The notes under the pieces are model-generated. The model searched no databases and was not told where the DNA came from. It saw nothing but the letters and a program-made list of their open reading frames with translations. A DNA stretch of 64,000 bases, taken from contig CAKVLL010000005.1 of NCBI GenBank assembly GCA_934757255.1, forward strand, positions 33,589 to 97,588. Direction: 5' to 3'. The DNA comes from an uncultured Candidatus Melainabacteria bacterium. GTDB taxonomy: Bacteria; Cyanobacteriota; Vampirovibrionia; Gastranaerophilales; Gastranaerophilaceae. Positions 35,086 through 43,508 of the stretch are shown piece after piece. The translations under genes were made by a program, and so were the position numbers. The number at the start of each line of letters is the position of its first letter. The stretch's first letter is position 1.

Positions 35086-37047
35086 ATGGGTATGGCAGCA
35101 TCACAAGCCAGATATTTAGCTCTGGTAGCAAGAAAATCAAATTGCGAATATGAAGGACAGCAAATTAACCAAGCGCGTCTTAATTTGTCAAATCAGACGG
35201 CTAATTTGTTTAATCAAATGTTAGGCTTGAATGTGCCGACTCCACCGAGTACACAGGATTTTACTAAGGTTCAGTATTCATTCACAGACGGAACCAACAA
35301 TATAACCTTGGATAGCTGGAAACAGTTGGGTACAAGTGATGAGAACTACAATTATGTTGTAACATATCATTACAATTCAAATGTTTATACCGGCTCACAA
35401 AAGAAGATGAACGACCCACAAGTTCAATTTACGACTGGTGGCACTGCAACAAATATAAATGTATTGAAAGCTGCAACATCTCGTTTGACATCTACATCAA
35501 CAGCTTATAATAAAATTCAAGAAGATTATGAAAAATTAAGAGCTAATTTAGAAAGTACACAAAAAGCTGCTGAAACGGCTCAAACGGCTTATGATACAGC
35601 TAATGCTGCAAAAACAGCAGCGGAAGAGGCTAGAGATAAAGCTTTAGCTGCTTATCAAGATGCCCAGACGGCACGCAATAACTACGAAACAGGTACTGAT
35701 TATACAACCATTAAGAAAAATTATGATGATGCCGTAACCGACCTTGATAATGAAAAAACTGCAGCTGCTTTGTTATCTAATTACACAAATGGTAACATTA
35801 CCGGTAATAGTACAAATATAACACAAAATGGTAACGGTTATAATATTAATGGTAAAACTTACCAAGGCTTTGTAGACTTAGCTCCTACAATGCAAACATC
35901 CGTAAGAGAAGCTCTCAATAAATTACAAAGCGAAGGTGCAATTAGCTCTGTAGATACAGCGAGCGTTTTTTGTGATGCCGATGGTAATATAGTATTTTCA
36001 GATGATATTAAAAAAGCATTAGCAAGTACGACAGATGTAAATATTCCGACATATTCCGTTGGTGATAGCGGTAGCATCTTAACAAACGCAAAAAAATATG
36101 ACACAAATATTGAAACTTATACTACAAATGTAGAAAATACAAAACTGGCTTATGATGCAGCGAATGAAAAATTAGATTCATTAAAAGCTGATGAAACAAA
36201 AGCTAAATCATCCTATGATATAGCAGAGTCCGCATTATCAGAGGCTAATAAGACCCTTGTAAGTGCTGCAACTAATAAACTTAGTGCCGATGCCAATTTA
36301 GCAACTGCGCAATCAGCATTAGATGATTTTGAAGCTAATAATCAAACTACGATTGACGAATACAACGCAGCACAAGAAGCTTATAAAGCCTTACAATCAC
36401 CAGAATATATTGGTAATTGCAAATTGACTTTGTTGGAAACATTGACCGATGACCAGCAAGCAGAATTAAAACAAGTTGTCAAGGATATGAAGGCACAGGG
36501 TGTGGACGCTGATATTAATAGCTGTTTTGATGAAAATGGCAATTACACCGGTGGCATTTATCAATTTACTTTGAACGGTAAAACATACTATTCTTCAATA
36601 GATGGCTTGTATAACAGTTACAATGCCGGAACCGGTCCAAATCATATTGATGATCAAACAAATCTTGCATATTATAACGCAAGTTATATTTCTACAAAGA
36701 TTGAAGATACAAAAAAAGCTTTGTTAGAGACAGACAGCCAAGGTAGATTCTCTTCAATCAGATTAGAAGATGATACGGTTCAATTTACATTGAACACAGA
36801 AACGATTACTGACGATGCTGCTTATCAAGATGCAATGAACCAGTATTATTATGAGAGTGCACAATACGATAAAATGATTCAAGATATTAACGCTAAAACT
36901 TCTTTAATACAACAAGAAGACCAGCAGTTAGAATTAAGACTTAAGCAGCTTGATACAGAGCAAAATGCGCTTGCAACTGAAATTGACGCTGTATCTAAGG
37001 TTGTTAAGGATAACGTCGAAAAATCATTTAAGACATTCGGCGGATAG
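35086..37047 (+). CDS. MGMxASQxR-family protein with long central coiled coils
   Basis: At 653 residues this is the largest member of the family in the window. The N-terminus (MGMAASQARYLALVARKSN, then EGQQINQARLNLSNQ, VPTPPSTQDFTKVQYS) is nearly that of the 18071 protein. The middle has two long Ala/Lys/Glu-rich coiled-coil stretches (about 145-225 and 335-435) separated by an Asn/Gly-rich segment. The C-terminal coil (about 585-653) ends NVEKSFKTFGG. An AGGAGATA site precedes the ATG. Unlike its paralogs it lacks a sigma-28 promoter, so it may be expressed constitutively or at another stage. There is no Sec signal. The function is unknown. Confidence 0.88.
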   Translation: MGMAASQARYLALVARKSNCEYEGQQINQARLNLSNQTANLFNQMLGLNVPTPPSTQDFTKVQYSFTDGTNNITLDSWKQLGTSDENYNYVVTYHYNSNVYTGSQKKMNDPQVQFTTGGTATNINVLKAATSRLTSTSTAYNKIQEDYEKLRANLESTQKAAETAQTAYDTANAAKTAAEEARDKALAAYQDAQTARNNYETGTDYTTIKKNYDDAVTDLDNEKTAAALLSNYTNGNITGNSTNITQNGNGYNINGKTYQGFVDLAPTMQTSVREALNKLQSEGAISSVDTASVFCDADGNIVFSDDIKKALASTTDVNIPTYSVGDSGSILTNAKKYDTNIETYTTNVENTKLAYDAANEKLDSLKADETKAKSSYDIAESALSEANKTLVSAATNKLSADANLATAQSALDDFEANNQTTIDEYNAAQEAYKALQSPEYIGNCKLTLLETLTDDQQAELKQVVKDMKAQGVDADINSCFDENGNYTGGIYQFTLNGKTYYSSIDGLYNSYNAGTGPNHIDDQTNLAYYNASYISTKIEDTKKALLETDSQGRFSSIRLEDDTVQFTLNTETITDDAAYQDAMNQYYYESAQYDKMIQDINAKTSLIQQEDQQLELRLKQLDTEQNALATEIDAVSKVVKDNVEKSFKTFGG

Positions 37048-37062
37048 TAGGTAGTTAAATAA

Positions 37063-37196
37063 GGTAATAAGGCAATAGGGTAATAAGGGAATAAGAGGTT
37101 TTAAAATAATTTAAAAACAATTCGCTTATTAAACGTAATTTATAGAGAAAAATTTAAGACCACTTATTCCCCTATTCCCTCATTACCTTATTACCT
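37063..37196. repeat. Octamer inverted-repeat element, copy B
   Basis: Left arm of four octamers (37063-37098: GGTAATAA, GGCAATAG, GGTAATAA, GGGAATAA, then GAGG), AT-rich core, right arm 37163-37196. The core shares an ACGTAAT block and an ACCACTTATTCC-like junction with copy C. It ends directly at the ribosome site of the 37212 gene. Confidence 0.8.
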
Positions 37197-37211
37197 TTGA
37201 AGAGGTACAAA

Positions 37212-38069
37212 ATGTCATACAAAAACGATGGATATTTAGTAATGGCTAACAGATTTGGCGCAGCATCAGCTGACGCTAAAGTTATGCTATACGAAACTTA
37301 CGACAGATTGAGAGATTTGACAGTTTCCGGCTCAGCAAGTTCCGGAACAGGTTTTGAAGCTGCCGGTGGTTTCTTGTACCAATTAGCAAGTTTATTCGCG
37401 CCATCCGCTTTTATGACAACTTTAGGCGGAACTTCCGCAATGAACATTCCGGGGACTTCTTACTGGTCACAATACACAGGCGGTACCGGCGGAACAACCG
37501 GAACATATTCTTCATTCGGTGTAAATAGCTTAGGAAACTATTCGGGCTTTCCAAGCGGTTACGCATCAAACTTCGGTTACCGCCAAAGCGGAACAACAAC
37601 CGGTGGTGCATCAGGAATTCAAAATCTTTTAACAGGTTTTGGTTCTTCCGATGGTGCAACAACCGGCTTTGCATCAGGTATCGGAAGTATTGCAGATATC
37701 GCAAGTACTGCTGCTTATGGTATAGGAACAGCCAATGGGTACGGTATTGGTGCTTCAAACATATTAATGCCGCTAGCAGGACTTGTTTCAGGTTGGGGCG
37801 GTATTATGACTGCAGCCGCTCCTTATTTGGGCGAATTCGGTTTACCTGCGGTTGTTATGGGCAACTTGATGCAGGGAACAACGTCGGCTGCTTTATCAGC
37901 TTATCAGACAGTTTCAAGTAATATTGTTGCAAATGCCGATACAATACTTTCTCAAAAAGTTGCAAATATTGAAACCGTTTGCAAAATGTTAGATACGCAA
38001 GGTGACATTGTAAGAAAAATGCTTAAGGATGATATCGAGTCTGCAAGCAAGGATATTCAGGATTTGTAA
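37212..38069 (+). CDS. Gly/Ser/Thr-rich protein, probable structural or surface protein
   Basis: A 285-residue protein starting MSYKNDGYLVMANRFGAASADAK with no Sec signal. The middle (about 45-190) is low-complexity Gly/Ser/Thr/Tyr-rich. A hydrophobic Gly/Ala stretch follows (about 165-225), then a conserved-looking helical C-terminus (VANIETVCKMLDTQGDIVRKM). I choose the ATG at 37212 because AAGAGG lies 6-7 nt upstream, at the very edge of repeat element B. It lies between two octamer elements within the MGMxASQxR cluster, so a related export route is plausible. No family is recognised. Confidence 0.78.
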   Translation: MSYKNDGYLVMANRFGAASADAKVMLYETYDRLRDLTVSGSASSGTGFEAAGGFLYQLASLFAPSAFMTTLGGTSAMNIPGTSYWSQYTGGTGGTTGTYSSFGVNSLGNYSGFPSGYASNFGYRQSGTTTGGASGIQNLLTGFGSSDGATTGFASGIGSIADIASTAAYGIGTANGYGIGASNILMPLAGLVSGWGGIMTAAAPYLGEFGLPAVVMGNLMQGTTSAALSAYQTVSSNIVANADTILSQKVANIETVCKMLDTQGDIVRKMLKDDIESASKDIQDL

Positions 38070-38075
38070 TGTGAA

Positions 38076-38211
38076 GGGAATAAGAGAATAGGGTAATAAG
38101 GGAATAAGAGATTTTAGAAAATTTTTAATATAAACACGTTAATATAACGTAATTTTATAAAGTAAAACTTAATACCACTTATTCCCTTATTACCTCATTC
38201 CCTTATTCCCC
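38076..38211. repeat. Octamer inverted-repeat element, copy C
   Basis: Left arm 38076-38110 (GGGAATAA, GAGAATAG, GGTAATAA, GGGAATAA, GAG), core with ACGTAAT and AGTAAAACTTA, right arm 38178-38211. It is the closest relative of copy B, only about 1 kb away. Confidence 0.8.
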
Positions 38212-38302
38212 TGAAAAGAAAAGAAATGCAAACACGAACATTTGTACGAAAAATTTTAGACCTGTTTTTTAATAACGCTATAGTGAAAACAATAGCGTCA
38301 TT

Positions 38303-38373
38303 TGTAAATTTTTGTAACGAACAGCGCTATTATAACCAAAAAGAATTAAAGTTTTTGAAAAAAATGCCGTTAA
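38303..38373 (+). promoter_or_regulatory. Sigma-28 (FliA) promoter with upstream TGTAAA/TGTAAC direct repeat
   Basis: TGTAAA-N4-TGTAAC (38303-38318), 28 bp, TAAAGTTT (38347-38354), 11 bp, GCCGTTAA (38366-38373). The upstream repeat sits one helical turn further away than in the other three promoters. It would drive 38558 and 38840 after a leader of about 180 nt that contains a TATAAT-type box (38516). A short hairpin (38275-38298) lies just upstream. Confidence 0.75.
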
Positions 38374-38557
38374 ATAATAATGTAGTAAAAAACGAGTATT
38401 ACAAAAATCGATTTATTTTCAATAGTATTACTTCTAATAGGACCGGTTCAAAATAATATGTTAACTAATGTAACAAATATTCTTAATAAAAGGCAATTTT
38501 TTGGCTTAACATGTTTTATAATACATGTAGGCTTAGAATGCATAGGAGAAAATGCTT

Positions 38558-38827
38558 ATGCGTGAAGAACTACAAGATAATATGAAACGGTTAATGAACT
38601 TTATGAATTTTGCTCGTTCGTTTTTCAAACGGAAAAATCCATTAAAGGCATTAGCAATAAGTTTAATATCAAGCCTTAAGGATATGCTTACCATTAGACA
38701 AAAACTCAAAATGGCAAAGTATAGGGTTAATTATCACAAGCATCAGTTACACAAAATGGAAAGCTTGATTGCAGAAAGTAATGAACATACATTCCTGAAA
38801 GGCAAGAACTTAAACGAAACAAGATAA
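38558..38827 (+). CDS. Small basic helical protein in the sigma-28 cluster
   Basis: An 89-residue, strongly basic, all-helical protein (MREELQDNMKRLMNFMNFARSFFKRK, then a coiled coil LKMAKYRVNYHKHQLHKME). The ATG at 38558 has AGGAG at a 9-nt distance; the ATG two codons earlier is only 3 nt away and less likely. It is 12 nt before the 38840 gene, so the two are probably cotranscribed from the 38303 promoter. Small basic helical proteins next to secreted substrates are often chaperones, but nothing specific supports that here. Confidence 0.65.
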   Translation: MREELQDNMKRLMNFMNFARSFFKRKNPLKALAISLISSLKDMLTIRQKLKMAKYRVNYHKHQLHKMESLIAESNEHTFLKGKNLNETR

Positions 38828-38839
38828 GGAACGTGTGTT

Positions 38840-39175
38840 ATGGGATTAATAGCCTCAAGTTTCAGAATGATGTACTTAACAGCATATAAGATATCGCTGG
38901 AAACAAAAGTGCAGTGGATTGCATCTGCAAAGATGGAATTGGTTGCATCTTCTGATGAAATTATGGCTTTAGGCAATGACTTAGATCCGGATAACCCCGC
39001 AGTTAAACAGTTAGAGGCCAGACGAGATAAACTCATTGTTTTAGAGAAAAAATTAGATTTGCAAATGCAAGAATATCAAACAAGATTGAAAATGGTTGAT
39101 ACTGAATTACAATCCGCTCAAGGTGCTGTAGATTCTGCAATTCAAAGTTCATTCACTTATAACTTTGGCAGATAG
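38840..39175 (+). CDS. Short MGMxASQxR-type paralog (111 aa)
   Basis: A minimal version of the family. The N-terminus MGLIASSFRMMYLTAYKIS parallels MGMAASQARLLALTARK. A coiled coil follows (about 40-100, with VKQLEARRDKLIVLEKKLDLQ and MVDTELQSAQGAV), and the end SSFTYNFGR parallels KSFKTFGG. The variable middle of the large members is absent, so this may be the core structural unit. AAGGAA lies 10 nt before the ATG. It is downstream of 38558 and the sigma-28 promoter. The function is unknown; its compactness makes it the easiest member to study. Confidence 0.75.
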   Translation: MGLIASSFRMMYLTAYKISLETKVQWIASAKMELVASSDEIMALGNDLDPDNPAVKQLEARRDKLIVLEKKLDLQMQEYQTRLKMVDTELQSAQGAVDSAIQSSFTYNFGR

Positions 39176-39247
39176 ATAGATTATTTGTGTAAAAAATTTA
39201 ACACTGTTTTTTAATTATCAATCTGTTGATAAAATTTGGTTTAGGAT

Positions 39248-39493
39248 TTATTTAACTAAAGTAGCGATAAATCTGATAGAATCATCTGCTAATTCTTTTA
39301 CAAAATCTTTAGCGATTTTAGAAAGAGGTCTGTTGTCGATTTTGTCGAAAATAGCATAAATTGGGTCGCCACCATTATTAAATCTCATTTGTCTGTCTTG
39401 TTTATTCAAATAATAACAGTGAAAATCTGCAGGAATTTCTAATGTTCCAATCGGTTTTTTATTTCTTTCAATTGCGTCATAAGTTGCTGTCAT
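39248..39493 (-). CDS. Small hypothetical protein (81 aa)
   Basis: A soluble 81-residue protein (MTATYDAIERNKKPIGTLEI... ending IRFIATLVK), with a mixed strand-helix pattern and no signal. The ATG at 39493 is preceded by a purine-rich GAGAGAG; an upstream in-frame GTG is possible. No family is recognised. It sits convergent to the 38840 gene and downstream of the glycosyltransferase gene on the same strand, separated by a 108-bp gap with a TGTAAA repeat. Confidence 0.6.
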   Translation of the reverse strand: MTATYDAIERNKKPIGTLEIPADFHCYYLNKQDRQMRFNNGGDPIYAIFDKIDNRPLSKIAKDFVKELADDSIRFIATLVK

Positions 39494-39575
39494 AATTTTC
39501 ACTCTCTCTTTTGAATATCGCTTACATATATATAAAGTATATGAGAAAGAAAAAATTGCCTTTTTTATTCGTATT

Positions 39576-39591
39576 TGTAAAGAAATGTAAA
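39576..39591 (+). promoter_or_regulatory. TGTAAA-N4-TGTAAA direct repeat
   Basis: TGTAAA-GAAA-TGTAAA with the same 10-bp period as the repeats at sigma-28 promoters. It lies between two minus-strand genes and points away from the 39493 gene, so it is either orientation-independent or coincidental. Confidence 0.35.
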
Positions 39592-39601
39592 GAGGATGTG
39601 A

Positions 39602-41059
39602 TTATTCATGCATTTCATTTAGTATTTCTTCAAAAACACCAGTCCAATTGCCTTGCTTGTGTTGTCTAAAAAGTTTTACACTGTCATACCAGTCACAGAT
39701 GCTTAAGTCTGTATGCCATCTCCAATTAACTTCATAAGGTAAAACTATCCAGCAAGGGATGCCCATTGCACCTGCAAGATGTGCAAGTGAAGTGTCATTG
39801 CAAATTACTAAGTCTAAATTTGCAATAGCGGCTGCTGTTTGAGAGAAATCTAATAAATCCTTACCAACATCAATAATACCTTTTAATTTTTTTGTATCTT
39901 CAGAGCCTTCAAAGGTTTGGAAAGAATAATATTGTGTATTTTCGACTTGCATAAGCGGAATAAATGATTCTGCTGGAATGACTCTATCGTAGTCATAGTA
40001 GGTGTTTCCTTGCCATTTTATTCCTACTTTTATTTTATTGTTATCAAAATATTTTTTGTGAAATATTTCAACTAAGTTCATATCAGGCTTTAAATATCCG
40101 CTAGAATATGAGAAGATTTTATTACCTTTTAGTTTTAGAACATAAGGTAAGCTTAATAATGGTATATGGAAATCAAAGTCAATTTCTTTTTCTGGTATGT
40201 AGGTATCAATAATAACGTCAATGCCTAAATTATTTTGTTTAAATAATGTTGCTAAAGGTTTTTGGCACATGAAAATTAATTTTTTACACTTTTGGGCGAC
40301 TAGTGGAAGGTATCTTGCAAACATAATAACATCGCCAAAGCCGGCTTCATAATATACGAATAGTGTTTTGTCTTTAATATTTTCTCCGTTCCATAGATTG
40401 TCAAGTCGTGCTTTATTAGGATAAGTTTTGCATTGCAAAGTAATGGCTGTAGTTCGACAAATGCGGTTTTCAAAATATTTTAAACCTTTATCATAATCTT
40501 TTAGGCGCATAAGTGCTAAACTTAAAAAATATTCTGTATCTGAATCATTAGGACGAATTTTTTGGCAAACGTTAAGGGCAGAAAGCGCGTTTTTGGTTTC
40601 TGCTTCTACGCTATATAAATGTGAGAGGTTGAACCAAGCATCATAGGATGATGGGTCGATTTTTAAAGCTTTTTCATAAAATAAAATAGCTTCTTTGTTG
40701 CGTTTTAGGTTTTTATATGCGAGTGCAATATTAAATAACAAAGAAAAATTATTTGGAAAAAGTTTTAATACGTCAGCGGCTTTTTTTGCGACTTCTTTGT
40801 ATAGTTTAGCTCTTATATAAGTTTGAAAAAGTGTTTCATAAAAATATGCATTGGGTTGCTTTTCAACAGCTTTTTCGACCCAATTTAAGGCTGAAATAAC
40901 ATCTTTTTGTTGTAGTTTTAGTACTCCTAAAAGATTGTAAACTTCTGCATTGTTTTTATCTTGTTCTAATGCTTTTTTGTAAATATTTTCTGCTTCTTCT
41001 AACTTTCCTTCTTGATGTAAAGAAAACCCTACTTGTATTAATTCTTCTGTTGTAACCAT
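39602..41059 (-). CDS. TPR-repeat glycosyltransferase (GT9-like C-terminal domain)
   Basis: A 485-residue two-domain protein. The first 215 residues are about six TPR repeats (GKLEEAENIYKKALEQDKNN, RNKEAILFYEKALKIDPSS). The rest resembles heptosyltransferase-type GT-B proteins, with GENIKDKTLFVYYEAGFGD, VGIKWQGN and a conserved end NLDLVICNDTSLAHLAGAMG. Such fusions often glycosylate proteins or surface polymers. The ATG at 41059 is chosen (MVTTEELIQ) with AGAGAG upstream. Its location next to the sigma-28 cluster makes modification of flagellar or secreted proteins a reasonable guess, not shown. Confidence 0.88.
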   Translation of the reverse strand: MVTTEELIQVGFSLHQEGKLEEAENIYKKALEQDKNNAEVYNLLGVLKLQQKDVISALNWVEKAVEKQPNAYFYETLFQTYIRAKLYKEVAKKAADVLKLFPNNFSLLFNIALAYKNLKRNKEAILFYEKALKIDPSSYDAWFNLSHLYSVEAETKNALSALNVCQKIRPNDSDTEYFLSLALMRLKDYDKGLKYFENRICRTTAITLQCKTYPNKARLDNLWNGENIKDKTLFVYYEAGFGDVIMFARYLPLVAQKCKKLIFMCQKPLATLFKQNNLGIDVIIDTYIPEKEIDFDFHIPLLSLPYVLKLKGNKIFSYSSGYLKPDMNLVEIFHKKYFDNNKIKVGIKWQGNTYYDYDRVIPAESFIPLMQVENTQYYSFQTFEGSEDTKKLKGIIDVGKDLLDFSQTAAAIANLDLVICNDTSLAHLAGAMGIPCWIVLPYEVNWRWHTDLSICDWYDSVKLFRQHKQGNWTGVFEEILNEMHE

Positions 41060-41265
41060 AAAAATCTCTCTCTTTAAGAATATTCTAACTTGTAATTTTA
41101 TGTATTGCAAGTGGTTTTGCAAGGTAGAACAAACTTTGATAATTGGATTAAAGGGTATTTTAATGGATATGAATTTAGTTTGATAAAAGCGTATGTTGAA
41201 GATTTATAAGAACTTCACATAAAAAGAAATACATGTTACAATTGAGTTCAAAAAGGAGTTTTTAT

Positions 41266-42444
41266 ATGAAACGAGCAATTATTATGGTTATTGATTCAAT
41301 GGGTATTGGCGCAATGCCTGATTGTGAAGAATTTGGTGATATAAAAGAATGTAATACCTTAAGAAATGTATGCGCTTTTAATAAAGGACTTGATGTGCCA
41401 TCATTAGAACTTTTAGGATTGGGCAATATTCAAGATTTTGAGGGTATTAACAAAACTGCAACTCCAATCGGTCAATATGGAACTTTACAAGAAAAATCTA
41501 AAGGTAAGGATACAACTACAGGCCACTGGGAAATCGCAGGACTTGTTTCAGAAAAACCTTTTGCAACATTTCCGCAAGGTTTCCCAAAAGAACTTATTGA
41601 TAAATTTATAGAAGAAACAGGTTGTAAAGGTATTTTGGCAAACATTCCCGCAAGTGGAACTGCAATCATTGAACAATTAAACGACGAACATCACAAAACA
41701 GGTTTTCCAATCGTTTACACTTCTGCAGATAGCGTATTCCAAATTGCGCTTGATACAGATATGATACCTCTTCAAACTCTTTATAAATGGTGTGAAATTG
41801 CAAGAAAGATTTTGGATGAAGGTAAATACAATGTTGCGAGAGTTATTGCTCGACCATATAAAATAATCGACGGAAAGCCTACTAGAATTTCTAAAGATAG
41901 ACGCGATTATTCAATGGCACCGTTTGGCAAAACTGTGTTAGACAAAGTTAAAGATGCTGGTGCAAAAGTTATCGGTATCGGTAAGATTGAAGATATTTTT
42001 GAAAAAGCAGGTATAACACATGCAATACATACAGGCTCTAACAAAGAAGGTTTAGAATTAACTATTAAAGCGATTGACGGGACTTTGGATTTAGATAAAA
42101 TTAAATATCCGAGTGCTAATATTACTGATAATGATAGAGAAATTATTTTCACAAACCTTGTAGATACTGATATGCTTTTCGGTCATAGAAATAATGCAGA
42201 AGGCTATGGCAAGGCGATTGAAGAAATTGACGAATATTTAGAAAAAATTCTTCCACTAATCGGCGAAGACGATTTATTAATAGTTACTGCTGACCATGGT
42301 TGTGACCCAACAGTACCCGGAACTGATCACACAAGAGAACAAGTTCCTGTTTTGTACTATTCAAGAGGAATTGAACCAAAAGATTTGGGTGTAACGGTTG
42401 GATTTGATTCAATTGCACAAAGAGTGTCTGACTGGTTATTTTAA
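41266..42444 (+). CDS. deoB: Phosphopentomutase
   Basis: DeoB interconverts ribose or deoxyribose 1- and 5-phosphates in nucleoside salvage. The alkaline-phosphatase-superfamily metal sites are visible: VIDSMGIGAMPDC at the N-terminus, GKGKDTTTGHWE-like KGKDTTTGHWE with the phosphothreonine segment, and at the end VTADHGCDPT and GTDHTREQVP. Length (392 aa) is typical. The ATG at 41266 has AAGGAGT 7-8 nt upstream, and an extended -10 (TGTTACAAT) lies before it; the reading from 41233 overlaps that promoter. The ferredoxin gene follows 73 nt downstream. Confidence 0.95.
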   Translation: MKRAIIMVIDSMGIGAMPDCEEFGDIKECNTLRNVCAFNKGLDVPSLELLGLGNIQDFEGINKTATPIGQYGTLQEKSKGKDTTTGHWEIAGLVSEKPFATFPQGFPKELIDKFIEETGCKGILANIPASGTAIIEQLNDEHHKTGFPIVYTSADSVFQIALDTDMIPLQTLYKWCEIARKILDEGKYNVARVIARPYKIIDGKPTRISKDRRDYSMAPFGKTVLDKVKDAGAKVIGIGKIEDIFEKAGITHAIHTGSNKEGLELTIKAIDGTLDLDKIKYPSANITDNDREIIFTNLVDTDMLFGHRNNAEGYGKAIEEIDEYLEKILPLIGEDDLLIVTADHGCDPTVPGTDHTREQVPVLYYSRGIEPKDLGVTVGFDSIAQRVSDWLF

Positions 42445-42517
42445 TTTTTAATTTTAGCGGTATAATAAACATGTTCTTACTTGGTAAGGACTGTAAAATA
42501 TAAAAAGGAGAAAACAA

Positions 42518-42694
42518 ATGAACGTAACTATTGAAGATTCTTGTATCGGTTGTGGCGCATGCGAATCAATTTGCGATGCAGTTTTCCACGTAGAAGATAG
42601 AGCAGAAGTAAAAGAAGCTGGTATTGCAGGAAACGAAGCTTGTGTAGAAGAAGCAGCTAACGCTTGCCCTGTTTCAGCTATTACTGTTGCTTAA
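42518..42694 (+). CDS. Single-cluster [4Fe-4S] ferredoxin (58 aa)
   Basis: A short electron carrier. CIGCGACESIC supplies the first three cluster cysteines (C9, C12, C15), and the distal CPVSAI supplies the fourth (C52). The remaining Cys19 and Cys43 occupy the places of the disulfide in Thermotoga-type single-cluster ferredoxins. The protein is very acidic, as usual. A strong AAAAGGAG site lies 8 nt before the ATG, and a terminator follows. Its redox partners (for example pyruvate:ferredoxin oxidoreductase or hydrogenase) are not in the window, but it supports an anaerobic lifestyle. Confidence 0.93.
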   Translation: MNVTIEDSCIGCGACESICDAVFHVEDRAEVKEAGIAGNEACVEEAANACPVSAITVA

Positions 42695-42721
42695 GAGATT
42701 ATATAGTTTTAATTTAAAAAG

Positions 42722-42763
42722 CATAGCGACTCCTTTTGGATGTCGCTATGTTTTATTTTTTTT
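42722..42763 (+). terminator. Rho-independent terminator
   Basis: CATAGCGAC (42722-42730) pairs with GTCGCTATG (42742-42750), followed by a T-rich tract. It ends the ferredoxin transcript. Confidence 0.9.
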
Positions 42764-42809
42764 ATTATAATTTATTAATTAAGTATTGTTTAATGGTTTT
42801 GAATTTATA

Positions 42810-43394
42810 TTATTTGCCAAGATATTCTTTTATTTTACAAATACAATTATTTATATCATCAAATGGTAAGGTTAATATAAAATCATAAGGTAAATTCCAC
42901 CATTTGAGTTCAAGTAATTTATTAATTATTTCTTGTGAAAAACGATATTTTACTACTCTAGCAGGAACTCCAACGGCGATAGCGTATGGAGGAATATCTT
43001 TTGTTACAACAGCGTTCATTCCTATAATAGCTCCGTCGCCGATTTTTACTCCGCCCATGATAAATGTGTGTTCAGCAATCCAAACGTCATTACCAATTTC
43101 AATATTTTTAGGAATTTCGTTAAAAATTAACGGATTAGTATTTATTGGAAAATTTCCATATAGTCGTGCGTCAAGCTTTTTTTTATATTGAAATGGGTGA
43201 ACGGAAAGCCAATTAGTAGGATGATTTGAAGGGTTAAAAAATACGTTATTTGCTATACAACAATAATCGCCAATTTTAATTTTATCTGGTTCGCACAAAT
43301 TGGTAAGTTTGCCAACATAAGTGTGTTTACCAATTATATAGCCTGCTTTTCTAAGATTTTTATATTTATTTCGATTTCTACTAAAAATTCCCAT
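42810..43394 (-). CDS. Left-handed beta-helix O-acetyltransferase (CatB/WbbJ-like)
   Basis: A 194-residue hexapeptide-repeat acyltransferase. Repeats of the I-G-D pattern are clear (KIKIGDYCCIANNVFF, then IEIGNDVWIAEHTFIMGGVKIGDGAIIGMNAVVTKDI), with the histidine-bearing NPSNHPTN loop and the PYAIAVGVPARVVKYRF end typical of xenobiotic and sugar acetyltransferases. The usual acceptor is a sugar in surface polysaccharide or an antibiotic. The neighbours do not reveal the acceptor. It opens a stretch (42.8-47.4 kb) of accessory-looking genes that ends at tRNA-Asp. Confidence 0.88.
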   Translation of the reverse strand: MGIFSRNRNKYKNLRKAGYIIGKHTYVGKLTNLCEPDKIKIGDYCCIANNVFFNPSNHPTNWLSVHPFQYKKKLDARLYGNFPINTNPLIFNEIPKNIEIGNDVWIAEHTFIMGGVKIGDGAIIGMNAVVTKDIPPYAIAVGVPARVVKYRFSQEIINKLLELKWWNLPYDFILTLPFDDINNCICKIKEYLGK

Positions 43395-43508
43395 ATATAT
43401 TCCTAATATTTCGTTTAAAATGGTTCAATATTATATATTGTGTTGCATTATATAAAATTTAATTTTGTGTTCAAAGAAAAGAATATTTTTTGTTGCTAAA
43501 GTTAGATT

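Noticed and set aside
38226..38456. 76-codon plus-strand frame after octamer element C
   Set aside because: It contains the sigma-28 promoter and its upstream repeat (38303-38373) plus a short hairpin, has no good ribosome site, and codes for an unremarkable basic sequence. The DNA is better explained as regulatory.
38484..38500. Sigma-54 promoter (GG and GC pair 12 bp apart) before 38558
   Set aside because: Only the two dinucleotides match; the TGGCAC and TTGCA elements are not present, and equivalent sequence before 54368 lacks the GC.
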